Assembly (NCBI RefSeq): GCF_000308755.1 | Contig: NZ_BAGF01000039.1 | Coordinates: forward strand, 1-40,811 | DNA: 40,811 bases | Direction of reading: 5' to 3' | DNA from: Nocardia pneumoniae NBRC 100136 | GTDB taxonomy: Bacteria > Actinomycetota > Actinomycetes > Mycobacteriales > Mycobacteriaceae | In this document: piece by piece, positions 33,596-40,811 of the stretch | How positions within the stretch are numbered: position 1 is the stretch's first letter | Layout: the number at the start of each line of letters is the position of its first letter | The notes under the pieces: generated by a model | Seen by the model: only the letters and a program-made list of their open reading frames with translations | Databases searched by the model: none | Told to the model about the DNA's origin: nothing | Position numbers and translations under genes: made by a program

Positions 33596-35878
33596 TCATC
33601 CGAGAACCACGCTGCGCCGCAGATAGTCCGCGGTGATGGAGCGAGCATCGTTCAGCAACGCCGACGGCGTTCCGGCGAAAGCTATCTCACCACCGTGCTT
33701 TCCGCCGTCCGGCCCGAGATCGATCACCCAGTCGGCGCGGGCGACGACGTCCAGGTCGTGCTCGATGACGATCACCGTGTTGCCCGCGTCGACCAGCCGG
33801 TCCAGCAGCTCGACCAGGGTGTCCACGTCGGCCATGTGCAACCCGGTGGTCGGTTCGTCCAGGACGTAGACCTCGCCGCGGCGATGCAGGTGATCGGCCA
33901 ATTTGATGCGCTGGCGTTCCCCGCCGGAAAGGGAACTCAGCGAGCGGCCGAGGGTGAGATAGCCGAGACCGACGTCGAGCAGCGCCCGCAGCGGCGTGCG
34001 AATCCGCTGGTCATCCAGCTCGGCCCAGAAATCGAGGGCTTGTTCGGCGGTCATCTCCAGCACGTCGGCGATGGACGCGCCGCGGATCTGGTACGCAAGC
34101 GCATCCGGCCGGTACCGGCGGCCGTGACAGGCCTGGCACACCGTGGTGACCGGATCCATGTACGCCAGGTCGGTGAAGATCACGCCCGCGCCACCGCATT
34201 CGCCGCACCCGCCGTCGGAGTTGAAGCTGAACAGGCCCGGCCGCACGCCGTGCCGCTTGGCGAACAGCTGACGCAGCGGATCCATCATGCCGAGATAGGT
34301 GGCCGGGCTGGAGCGCCGTGAGGCGGCGATCGCGGCTTGGTCGACCGCGATGACCCGCGGATGCGCCGCGACGAACGCGCCGGAGACCAGCGTGCTCTTC
34401 CCGGAGCCCGCCACGCCGGTCACCGCGGTGAGCACGCCCGTGGGAAAACGCGCGGTGAGATTCTTCAGGTTGTAGGTGTCGACGTCGGTGACCGTCAACC
34501 ATCCGGTCGGCCGACGCGTATGCTCCTTGATCCGGCGCACCCGGCGCAACCGCTCGCCGGTGGACGTCGCCGCGCTGCGCAGTTCGTCGACCGTGCCCTG
34601 GAACACCACCCGCCCGCCGTGCGCGCCCGCGCCGGGCCCCATGTCGATGACGTGATCGGCGACGGCGATCACGTCGGGGGAGTGTTCCACCACCAGCACG
34701 GTATTTCCCTTGTCCCGCAATCGGATCAGCAGATTGTTCAGTCGGCCCACGTCACGCGGATGCATGCCGACGCTCGGCTCGTCGAAGATGTAGGTCATGC
34801 CGGTCAGGCTGGAGCCGAGATGCCGCACGACCTTGAGGCGCTGCGCCTCGCCGCCGGACAGGGTCGAGGTCTCCCGATCGAGCGAGAGATAGCCGAGCCC
34901 GACCTCCTCGATCCGGCGCAATCGGCCGATCGCGGCGCTCGCGATCGGCTCGGCCACCGGATCGTCGATGGCGGCGAGCACCTCGATGAGGTCGGTGATC
35001 TCCAGCCTGCCGTAGTCGGCGATGCCGAGCCCATCGATCCGGCTCGCCAGCGCGGCGGCGTTGAGCCGGGCGCCGCCGCAGTCCGGGCAGACCTCCTCGG
35101 TGACCACCGCCTGCGCGGCCGCACGGTTCTTGTCCGACAGCGCGGTGAGGTCGCGCTTGATGTAGAGCCGGTCGAACCGCTCCAGCAGTCCTTCGTAGGC
35201 GTTGCTGCCCGCCGATCCGTTCCTGTTCCGTCGCGGCACGCGGAAACCGTTGCCGTGCAAGAACAATTGCCACTCCTCCGGAGTGAACTCACGCAGCGGC
35301 TTGTTCGGGTCGAACAGCCCGGACTCGGCGTAGAGCTGCCACTGGAAGGTGCCGATCGCGAAGGGAGCGAAGGTGATAGCGCCCTCGTTGAGCGACTTGG
35401 CGGAGTCGATGAGCTTGTCCAGATCCGGACGTACCACGTGGCCGAGCCCGCCGCAGGTCGGGCACATGCCCAGCGGGTCGTTGAACGAATAGCGCGTGGC
35501 CTCGCCCGCGCTGGGCACACCGTGCCGGGAGAACAGCACGCGGATGACCGACTGGATGTCGGTCATGGTCCCGACCGTGGAACGCGCATTGCCGCCGATC
35601 GGCTTCTGGTCGACGACGACGGCGGGCGCCAGGTTGTCGATCACGTCGGCTTCGGGCCGCTCGTATTTGGGCAGCCGATTGCGGATGAACCAGGTGAAGG
35701 TCTCGTTGAGCTGCCGCTGTGATTCGACCGCGACGGTCCCGAAGACCACCGACGACTTCCCCGAACCGGAGACGCCGGTGAAGACCACGATCTTGCCCTT
35801 GGGAATGGTCAGCGAGACGTCGCGGAGATTGTTCTCGCGGGCGCCGACGATTCTGATGGTGTCTCGATCTGCATGCAC
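33596..35878 (-). CDS. UvrA-like ABC-type ATPase (excinuclease paralogue)
   Basis: The 760-residue protein has two ABC ATPase halves with Walker A GVSGSGKSS (35-43) and GVAGSGKST, signatures LSGGEAQR and LSGGERQR, and zinc-finger Cys pairs (CPTCGGLGH, CPDCGG, CGECGG...CQACHG). It is about 190 residues shorter than the housekeeping UvrA, as in the class found with drug-resistance or stress loci (DrrC-like). It diverges from a WYL regulator. A GTG start at 35878 is used. It may help repair or shield DNA. Confidence 0.9.
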   Translation of the reverse strand: MHADRDTIRIVGARENNLRDVSLTIPKGKIVVFTGVSGSGKSSVVFGTVAVESQRQLNETFTWFIRNRLPKYERPEADVIDNLAPAVVVDQKPIGGNARSTVGTMTDIQSVIRVLFSRHGVPSAGEATRYSFNDPLGMCPTCGGLGHVVRPDLDKLIDSAKSLNEGAITFAPFAIGTFQWQLYAESGLFDPNKPLREFTPEEWQLFLHGNGFRVPRRNRNGSAGSNAYEGLLERFDRLYIKRDLTALSDKNRAAAQAVVTEEVCPDCGGARLNAAALASRIDGLGIADYGRLEITDLIEVLAAIDDPVAEPIASAAIGRLRRIEEVGLGYLSLDRETSTLSGGEAQRLKVVRHLGSSLTGMTYIFDEPSVGMHPRDVGRLNNLLIRLRDKGNTVLVVEHSPDVIAVADHVIDMGPGAGAHGGRVVFQGTVDELRSAATSTGERLRRVRRIKEHTRRPTGWLTVTDVDTYNLKNLTARFPTGVLTAVTGVAGSGKSTLVSGAFVAAHPRVIAVDQAAIAASRRSSPATYLGMMDPLRQLFAKRHGVRPGLFSFNSDGGCGECGGAGVIFTDLAYMDPVTTVCQACHGRRYRPDALAYQIRGASIADVLEMTAEQALDFWAELDDQRIRTPLRALLDVGLGYLTLGRSLSSLSGGERQRIKLADHLHRRGEVYVLDEPTTGLHMADVDTLVELLDRLVDAGNTVIVIEHDLDVVARADWVIDLGPDGGKHGGEIAFAGTPSALLNDARSITADYLRRSVVLG

Positions 35879-35898
35879 GACCGCGACGTTAGGAGGCC

Positions 35899-35934
35899 AT
35901 GAGGTCGGTTTCTGTCCTCATTCGCGGCCATACT
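35899..35934. promoter_or_regulatory. Inverted repeat and -10 box between uvrA-like and WYL genes
   Basis: ATGAGG (35899-35904) and CCTCAT (35916-35921) form a 6-bp inverted repeat with an 11-base spacer. CATACT (35929-35934) lies 7 bases before the GTG of the WYL gene, suggesting a leaderless transcript. The repeat is a candidate WYL operator. Confidence 0.45.
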
Positions 35935-35941
35935 GGATCAC

Positions 35942-36910
35942 GTGACCCAGACCGCCGCGCGCCTGCTACAGCTGCTGTCGCTGCTGCAGACCCGCCGCGA
36001 ATGGAGCGGTCCGGAACTTGCCGCGCGGCTGGGGGTGACGGTGCGGACGGTGCGCCGGGATGTCGAGCGCCTGCGCGAGCTGGAGTATCCGGTGGTCGCG
36101 ACCCTCGGCGCGGTCGGCGGATACCGGCTGCAAGCGGGCGCCGCGCTGCCACCGCTGCTGCTCGACGACGAAGAGGCGGTGGCGATCACGCTGGGCCTGC
36201 GCGGGGCCGCCCAGGGCGCGGTCGCGGGCATCGAGGAATCGGCCGCCCGCGCCCTGGTGAAACTCCAGCAGGTGCTGCCGTCGCGACTACGACGCCGGGT
36301 CGACGCGATCGACACCGCCACCGTGTCGCTCGCCGGTCCCGCCGCGGGCCCGGTGATCGACCCCGAGATCCTCGTCGTCCTGGCCGCCGCCGCCCGCGAC
36401 GGCGAACGCATCCGCTTCCACTACCGGGATAAGGCCGATACCGAAACCAGCCGCCTCGCCGAGCCGCACAGCCTGGTCTCCGCGGGCCGCCGCTGGTATC
36501 TGGTGGCCTGGGACGTCGACCGCGCCGACTGGCGCACCTTCCGCGTGGACCGCTTGACTTCCCCGCATCCCACCGGGATACACTGCTCTCCAAGAGAACT
36601 CCCCACCGAGGACGCGGCAAGCTTCGTCACCAGCCAACTGGCCCGCTCCCGCCCGCTCCGCCACGTGGTCCTGCGCGTCCACGCCCCCGCCGACACGCTC
36701 GTCGACTCCTTCCGTGTTCGTCCCGAGGAGATCGAGCCCGTGGACGCCCAGACCTGCCTGCTGCGCACATCAGCGGATTCTTTGGAGTGGACCGCCTTGC
36801 GCATCGCGCATTTGAACATCGACTTCGAAGTCATCGAACCCCGAGAAATGAAAGAACTACTGAGCACCCTCGGCGCCAAATTACTTCGCGCGGCCGGAAA
36901 TCCGCCCTAG
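35942..36910 (+). CDS. YafY-type HTH/WYL-domain transcriptional regulator
   Basis: The 322-residue protein has an HTH_11 winged helix (about residues 3-60: ARLLQLLSLLQTRREWSGPELAARLGVTVRTVRRDVERL), a WYL domain (about 135-205, with FHYRDK and RRWYLVAWDVDRADWRTFRVDR) and a WCX-type C-terminal part. WYL regulators often sense single-stranded DNA or nucleotides and control DNA-damage genes. The neighbour, a divergent UvrA-like gene, fits such a role. The GTG start follows a -10 box by 7 bases. Confidence 0.92.
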   Translation: MTQTAARLLQLLSLLQTRREWSGPELAARLGVTVRTVRRDVERLRELEYPVVATLGAVGGYRLQAGAALPPLLLDDEEAVAITLGLRGAAQGAVAGIEESAARALVKLQQVLPSRLRRRVDAIDTATVSLAGPAAGPVIDPEILVVLAAAARDGERIRFHYRDKADTETSRLAEPHSLVSAGRRWYLVAWDVDRADWRTFRVDRLTSPHPTGIHCSPRELPTEDAASFVTSQLARSRPLRHVVLRVHAPADTLVDSFRVRPEEIEPVDAQTCLLRTSADSLEWTALRIAHLNIDFEVIEPREMKELLSTLGAKLLRAAGNPP

Positions 36911-36974
36911 GACACCTTCGCGGCCGGACGATATTCACCTGACCGGCGCCAAGGGCGGCACTACGGTGCTGCGC

Positions 36975-37376
36975 ATGACCCTATCGATGGAAGACCGTAT
37001 AGCGATCAACGACCTGATCGCCCGGCACGGTCACCTGGTGGACGCTGGCGAACTCGATCGGATGGCGGAGTTGTTCAGCCCGGGGATCGTCTACGACCTG
37101 ACCGAGCTGGGGTTCGGCGAATTGCGCGGCGTCGCGGCCCTGCGGGAGGCCGCGCTGGCGCTCGGCGAAGCGAATCCGGTCGGGCATCACGTCACCAACG
37201 TCATCATCTCCGAGAGCGAGGCGGGGGAGGTTCTGGTGCGGTCCAAAGGAATCGGAATCAGTGCCGACGGCCGCTGTGGGAGCGTGACATACGAGGATGT
37301 AGTAGTGCGCGAAGCGGGTGGCTGGCGCATCTCGTACCGCAAGATCCTTCCGCGGCGGGCGCCCTTGGGCGGCTGA
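36975..37376 (+). CDS. SnoaL-like (NTF2 fold) protein
   Basis: The 133-residue protein has the NTF2/SnoaL_4 pattern: MEDRIAINDLIARHGHLVDAGELDRMAELF at the start and GGWRISYRKILPRR near the end, with a His-Asp type pocket (GHHVTNVII). TACGGT lies 7 bases before the ATG, so the message may be leaderless. The in-frame GTG three codons upstream lies in that -10 box. It stands between the WYL gene and a TRAP transporter. Confidence 0.85.
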   Translation: MTLSMEDRIAINDLIARHGHLVDAGELDRMAELFSPGIVYDLTELGFGELRGVAALREAALALGEANPVGHHVTNVIISESEAGEVLVRSKGIGISADGRCGSVTYEDVVVREAGGWRISYRKILPRRAPLGG

Positions 37377-37414
37377 CCGGCGATCCACTCGCCGCGGCTG
37401 TCGCCAAAGCCGGT

Positions 37415-37441
37415 ACACGCGCGTGCGTGTGTTGCTATCGT
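37415..37441 (+). promoter_or_regulatory. TRAP transporter promoter with palindromic operator
   Basis: ACACGC (37415-37420), GCGT, GCGTGT (37425-37430) is a perfect inverted repeat between the expected -35 position and a TATCGT -10 box (37436-37441). The ATG of the transporter follows 6 bases later, so the transcript is probably leaderless and repressible at this site. Confidence 0.5.
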
Positions 37442-37447
37442 CTCGCC

Positions 37448-39463
37448 ATGTCGGACACGCTGGGCGCTCGGGTGGACGAGCAGGAGCGCCCGCCTGTCGT
37501 GGAGTTCGACGACGAGGAGCGGCCCGCGCGAGTGCTGAGCGGCTGGGCGGAGCGAGTGGTCGCCGTCGCCGCGTTCGCTGTCGCGCTGCTCGCGCTGTGG
37601 CAGGTGTTCCGGCCGTTGGCACAGGGGAGCCAGTACTACCTGGTGATCTTCCTGGCGGGCACGTTGCCCACGGTCTTCCTCGCCTACGGGTCGGGTCTTC
37701 GCTTCCTGGATCGGCGCAACCGCCCCGGCCTCCTGGACTGGCTGCTGGCGGCGGTGGCGCTGGGGGTCTGCCTGTATCCGGTGGTCCCGATGACGATCGG
37801 ATCGGGCGGCGGCGGATACGACGCGTTCCTCGATCGGCAAGGACTGCTCCATCCGGTCGACGTCGCGGTCGGCACGGTGTTGCTGGCGCTCGTCGTGGAG
37901 GCATGCCGGCGGACGACGGGCTGGGTGCTGCCCGCGGTGTGCCTGGTCTTTCTCGCCTACGGGTACTACGGAGGGCTGCTGCCGCAGGAATGGAGCATCG
38001 CGCACGCCGGACTGGACATCGGCCAGATCGTCGACGCCCTGTTCAATTCCGGAAGCGGCTTCTACGGCACCCCGCTCGATGTCGCGGCCACCTACATCGT
38101 GCTGTTCACCCTGTACGGCGCGGTGCTCGAATTCTCCGGCGCGGCACAGTTCTTCGTCGATCTGTCGGTCGCGGCGTTCCGGCGGTCGCGCGGGGCCGCC
38201 GGACGCACCGCCGTGGCATCGGGTTTCCTGCTCGGCACGGTGTCCGGATCCGGAACCGCCACCGCGGTGAGCGTCGGCGCGGTGACCTGGCCGATCCTGC
38301 GGCGCGCGGGGTACCCGCCCGAACAGGCGGGCGGAATGCTGGCCGCGGCCGGCGTCGGCGCGATCCTGTCGCCGCCCACGCTGGGAGTCGCGGCGTTCAT
38401 CGTGGCCGAATACCTCGAGGTCTCGTATGTCACCGTGCTCGGCTGGGCGCTGATCCCTACCCTCCTCTATTACCTGGGCATCCTGCTGGCCGTCGAGATC
38501 GATGCGCGCAGACTGGGCACCGAACCGGTCGAGATCGGCGGCACGTCGGCGGTTCGGCTGCTGCTGCGGTTCGGCTATCACTTCCTGTCGCTGATCGTGA
38601 TCGTCGTGCTGCTGCTCATCGGGGTGAGCGCGACGCGAGCGGTGGTCTACGCGACCGCGCTGGCGTTCATCCTGGCCTTCTTCGACGCCCGCACCAGCGC
38701 CGCGGCCCGGTCGCCGCGCCGGGTGTTCGCCATGGTCGGCAGCGGCGTCCGTTCGGCGCTGCCGGTGGTGGCGGTGTGTGCGGCCGCGGGCGTCATCACC
38801 GCGATGACGACCAAGACCGGCCTCGGCGCACAGCTCGCGGCATTGCTGGTGCGCGCCGCGAAGGCGCTGTCGGACGATCACACCGTCGTGCTGGCCTGCA
38901 CCGTCGCACTTGCCGCTGTCGCGCTGGCGCTGCTCGGGCTCGCCGTCCCGGTCACGGCGTCGTTCATCATCGGCTGGGCGATCATCGGTCCGGCGCTGCT
39001 GGCCCTCGACGTGCCCGCGCCCGCCGCCGCGATGTTCGTCTTCTACTACTCGGTGCTCTCGGAGGTGACGCCGCCGACCGCGCTCGCGGCGGTGGGCGCC
39101 GCCGCGATCACCGGAGCCCGCACGGTGCCCACCATGTGGCAGGCCCTGAAATACGCGTTGCCCGCCTTCCTGGTGCCGATCGTGTTCGTACTGACCGGAC
39201 CGGGTGAATATCTGCTCGGGCGCGGGCCCATCGTCGGCATCCTCTGGACCACCGTGGTCGCGTGCATCGGTGTCGCCGCGCTGGCGGCGGCCACCGGTGG
39301 CTGGCTCCCCGGCATCGGACCCGCGCCGCTCGCGGCACGCGTTCTGGCCGCCGTCGGCGGGTTGACGCTGCTGTATTTGGCGCCTCTCGCGCTGATCATC
39401 GGGGTGTGCGCGCTGCTGGCGGCCGCCGGGATCACCCTGCTGTCGCGAAGGAGAACGACATGA
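37448..39463 (+). CDS. TRAP transporter fused permease (TAXI type, DctQM fusion)
   Basis: The 671-residue membrane protein is the fused 4TM/12TM permease of a TRAP-TAXI transporter. About 16 hydrophobic segments are seen, the first near residues 37-60. Typical motifs are SGSGTATAVSVGAVTWP and GVGAILSPPTLGVAAF in the middle and SEVTPPTALAA later. It imports an acidic or amphipathic solute using an ion gradient, with the lipoprotein encoded next (ATGA overlap). The ligand cannot be told. The ATG 37448 is chosen over an upstream start because of the promoter spacing. Confidence 0.92.
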   Translation: MSDTLGARVDEQERPPVVEFDDEERPARVLSGWAERVVAVAAFAVALLALWQVFRPLAQGSQYYLVIFLAGTLPTVFLAYGSGLRFLDRRNRPGLLDWLLAAVALGVCLYPVVPMTIGSGGGGYDAFLDRQGLLHPVDVAVGTVLLALVVEACRRTTGWVLPAVCLVFLAYGYYGGLLPQEWSIAHAGLDIGQIVDALFNSGSGFYGTPLDVAATYIVLFTLYGAVLEFSGAAQFFVDLSVAAFRRSRGAAGRTAVASGFLLGTVSGSGTATAVSVGAVTWPILRRAGYPPEQAGGMLAAAGVGAILSPPTLGVAAFIVAEYLEVSYVTVLGWALIPTLLYYLGILLAVEIDARRLGTEPVEIGGTSAVRLLLRFGYHFLSLIVIVVLLLIGVSATRAVVYATALAFILAFFDARTSAAARSPRRVFAMVGSGVRSALPVVAVCAAAGVITAMTTKTGLGAQLAALLVRAAKALSDDHTVVLACTVALAAVALALLGLAVPVTASFIIGWAIIGPALLALDVPAPAAAMFVFYYSVLSEVTPPTALAAVGAAAITGARTVPTMWQALKYALPAFLVPIVFVLTGPGEYLLGRGPIVGILWTTVVACIGVAALAAATGGWLPGIGPAPLAARVLAAVGGLTLLYLAPLALIIGVCALLAAAGITLLSRRRTT

Positions 39464-40455
39464 GAAGAGCCGCATTGGTATTCGCCGTCATCACGCTCGC
39501 GGCGGGACTGCTCGCGGGCTGCGGCGGCCGCAGGGACACCCCGCGGACCGACTCGGGGGCGGCGGTCACCTGCGCGCTCGAGCGAGAAACCCGCGTCGGC
39601 ATCGCGACCGGCAACGCCACCGGAGTCTATTTCGCGCTCGGCAACGCCTACGCCGACCAGATCGCCCAGGCGACCGACGGCAAGGTGAAGGCGACCGCCG
39701 CAGAGACCGGTGCGTCGGTGCAGAACATCCAGCAGGTCGTCGCGGGAAGCTACCAGGTGGCGTTCTCCTTGGCCGACAGCGCCGCCGACGCCGTGCTCGG
39801 CACGGGAAGCTTCGACGGCAAGAAACAGCCGGTGCAGGCGCTCGCGCGGCTGTATCCGAACTACACCCAGGTGGTCGTGCGCCGGGACGCGGGCATCAAC
39901 TCGGTGACCGACCTGCGCGGCAAGCGGGTCTCCACAGGCTCGCCGAAGTCGGGCACCGAGGTGATCGCCCAGCGGATACTGCAAGCCGCCGGTCTCGATC
40001 CCGATCGCGACATCTCGGCCCAGCGGCTGGATCTCACCAAGACCGTGGACGGCATGAAGGACGGGTCCATCGACGCCATGTTCTTCTCCGGCGGCCTGCC
40101 CACGCCGGGCATCACCGACCTGTTCACCGTGGCCCGCGACCGGCTCCGATTCCTGGACGTCACCGATCAGCTGCCCGGCCTGCGCAAGATCAATCCCGTC
40201 TACGAAGAGGGCGCCATTCCCGCCGCCGCGTACGGCCTGCCCGCCGATGTGAAGACGATCGTCGTGCCGAACGTCCTCCTGGTCCGCGACGACCTGGACG
40301 CCGATCTCGCCTGCGTGCTGACCAGGACCCTGTTCGAACGCAAGACCCAGCTGGAACAGGCCAACTCGGCGGCGAAAGGGATCAGCAGGGAAACCGCACG
40401 GGATACCGCTCCCGTGCCGCTGCACCGCGGCGCTGCCCACGCCCTCGGTAACTGA
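39460..40455 (+). CDS. TAXI-family substrate-binding lipoprotein
   Basis: The 331-residue protein has a lipoprotein signal with lipobox LLAGC (Cys21), then the TAXI domain (about 45-310): VGIATGNATGVYFALGNAYADQI and SVQNIQQVVAGSYQVAFSLADSA, then LRGKRVSTGSPKSGTEV. It delivers ligand to the fused permease. Its ATG overlaps the permease stop (ATGA), with AAGGAG upstream. As an actinobacterial lipoprotein it should sit on the outer face of the membrane. Ligand unknown; glutamate, tricarboxylates or similar are reported for relatives. Confidence 0.93.
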   Translation: MRRAALVFAVITLAAGLLAGCGGRRDTPRTDSGAAVTCALERETRVGIATGNATGVYFALGNAYADQIAQATDGKVKATAAETGASVQNIQQVVAGSYQVAFSLADSAADAVLGTGSFDGKKQPVQALARLYPNYTQVVVRRDAGINSVTDLRGKRVSTGSPKSGTEVIAQRILQAAGLDPDRDISAQRLDLTKTVDGMKDGSIDAMFFSGGLPTPGITDLFTVARDRLRFLDVTDQLPGLRKINPVYEEGAIPAAAYGLPADVKTIVVPNVLLVRDDLDADLACVLTRTLFERKTQLEQANSAAKGISRETARDTAPVPLHRGAAHALGN

Positions 40456-40737
40456 GCGGCGTGCCGCGACCATTCCGGGACGATCTTGTGGTGGCTTGAA
40501 TCACATTTGTGTCATTCTGCCGTCGCTCGTGCCGATCGCGCGCCTCTGACCTGCGAATTAGCGCGCTGCCCAGGCGATTTGACGAAGCGAAATCCGCCGC
40601 GTAACTTATTCCAGGTCAGAGCGACACGGACACCGACCCGGAGCCGAGAAGCGAGGCGCGAGCCGAGCGGAGGGACCGGGAAACGAGGTAGGACGAGGAG
40701 CGCCTGGCGATCACACTAGCTTGATCGGGACCCCGAT
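40456..40737. other. Non-coding stretch with a T-free purine-rich tract
   Basis: No convincing gene lies here; a 77-codon frame (40486-40719) has no motif or ribosome site. From 40615 to 40686 there is no T in 72 bases, and GAGCC/GCGAG-type units recur. I see no terminator hairpin after the TAXI gene. Confidence 0.5.
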
Positions 40738-40766
40738 TTCGACCGGGTGAACGGCTGAGCTAAGCT
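40738..40766 (+). promoter_or_regulatory. Promoter of the riboswitch transcript
   Basis: TTCGAC (40738-40743), 17 bases, TAAGCT (40761-40766) make a fair -35/-10 pair. Transcription would begin near 40773, at the start of the riboswitch-like sequence. Confidence 0.5.
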
Positions 40767-40772
40767 GGATAG

Positions 40773-40811
40773 GTTGCCTCACTGAAGGTCCGGTGCAATC
40801 CGGGGCGACGG
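40773..40811 (+). ncRNA. Cobalamin riboswitch, 5' part (cut by window end)
   Basis: From 40773 the sequence reads GGTTGCCTCACTGAAGG and then CCGGTGCAATCCGG, the conserved GGTN-CCGGTGNNAATCCGG part of AdoCbl-type riboswitches of actinobacteria, as I recall them. The rest, including the CAGCGGT-like part, is outside the window, so the controlled gene is not seen. The start fits the promoter just upstream. Confidence 0.6.

Noticed and set aside
37187..39475. A 762-codon minus-strand frame opposite the TRAP permease
   Set aside because: The translation is Arg/Gln/His-rich with no fold signal; the plus strand encodes a typical transporter.
40486..40719. 77-codon frame in the final gap
   Set aside because: No ribosome site, no similarity known to me, and it spans the T-free tract, where stops on one strand are rare by composition.

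Overview
The window reads as a high-GC, mycolate-type actinomycete chromosome, most likely Nocardia or a close Rhodococcus relative. This rests on strong GC bias at third positions, many GTG/TTG starts, many genes whose start codon sits 6-7 bases after a -10 box (leaderless), stop/start overlaps of the GTGA, ATGA and TGATG type, and the gene repertoire. I see no insertion sequence, phage, tRNA, rRNA or CRISPR array. Species, accession and expression cannot be told from the sequence.

Left part (1-11.2 kb): a partial gene end; cysD-cysNC (sulfate activation to APS/PAPS) behind an IclR regulator; divergent from it an operon of a DUF1214 protein, an SDR and a PAPS-type sulfotransferase. KstR-like palindromes lie at both promoters, which suggests joint control of PAPS supply and PAPS use, perhaps in steroid/lipid metabolism. 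Then an SDR-DUF899 operon diverges from an ECF sigma factor gene, and both transcription units start with the same sigma-type promoter at identical spacing. RidA/HxlR form another divergent pair.

Middle (11.2-28 kb): mixed accessory genes. These are a thiamine-binding protein, a GNAT acetyltransferase coupled to an XRE/TPR regulator, two small unknown proteins, a HEAT protein overlapping a MerR-HEAT fusion, a SUKH-like plus barstar-like pair without toxin genes, a hotdog thioesterase, a HAD phosphatase, TetR with two SRPBCC proteins, and a GntR-ABC ATPase pair divergent from leuA. leuA has a clear attenuation leader: a 13-residue peptide with three consecutive Leu codons and alternative hairpins. 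An MmyB-like regulator/SnoaL pair and a xylulokinase follow.

Right part (28-40.8 kb): a minus-strand operon of GH172 (DUF2961), thioredoxin, FGGY kinase, L-fucose-isomerase-like protein and a five-bladed propeller glycosidase. None carries a signal peptide, so a cytoplasmic glycoside-to-pentulose-phosphate pathway is likely; D-arabinan or D-arabinose salvage is a candidate. Next come a UvrA-like ABC ATPase divergent from a WYL regulator, a SnoaL-like protein, and a two-gene TRAP-TAXI transporter. The window ends inside what looks like a cobalamin riboswitch with its own promoter.

The best candidates for something new are the GH172/isomerase/kinase/thioredoxin operon, the shared operators linking cysDNC with the sulfotransferase operon, the twin sigma promoters, and the leuA leader (a known type of element, but unusually readable here).
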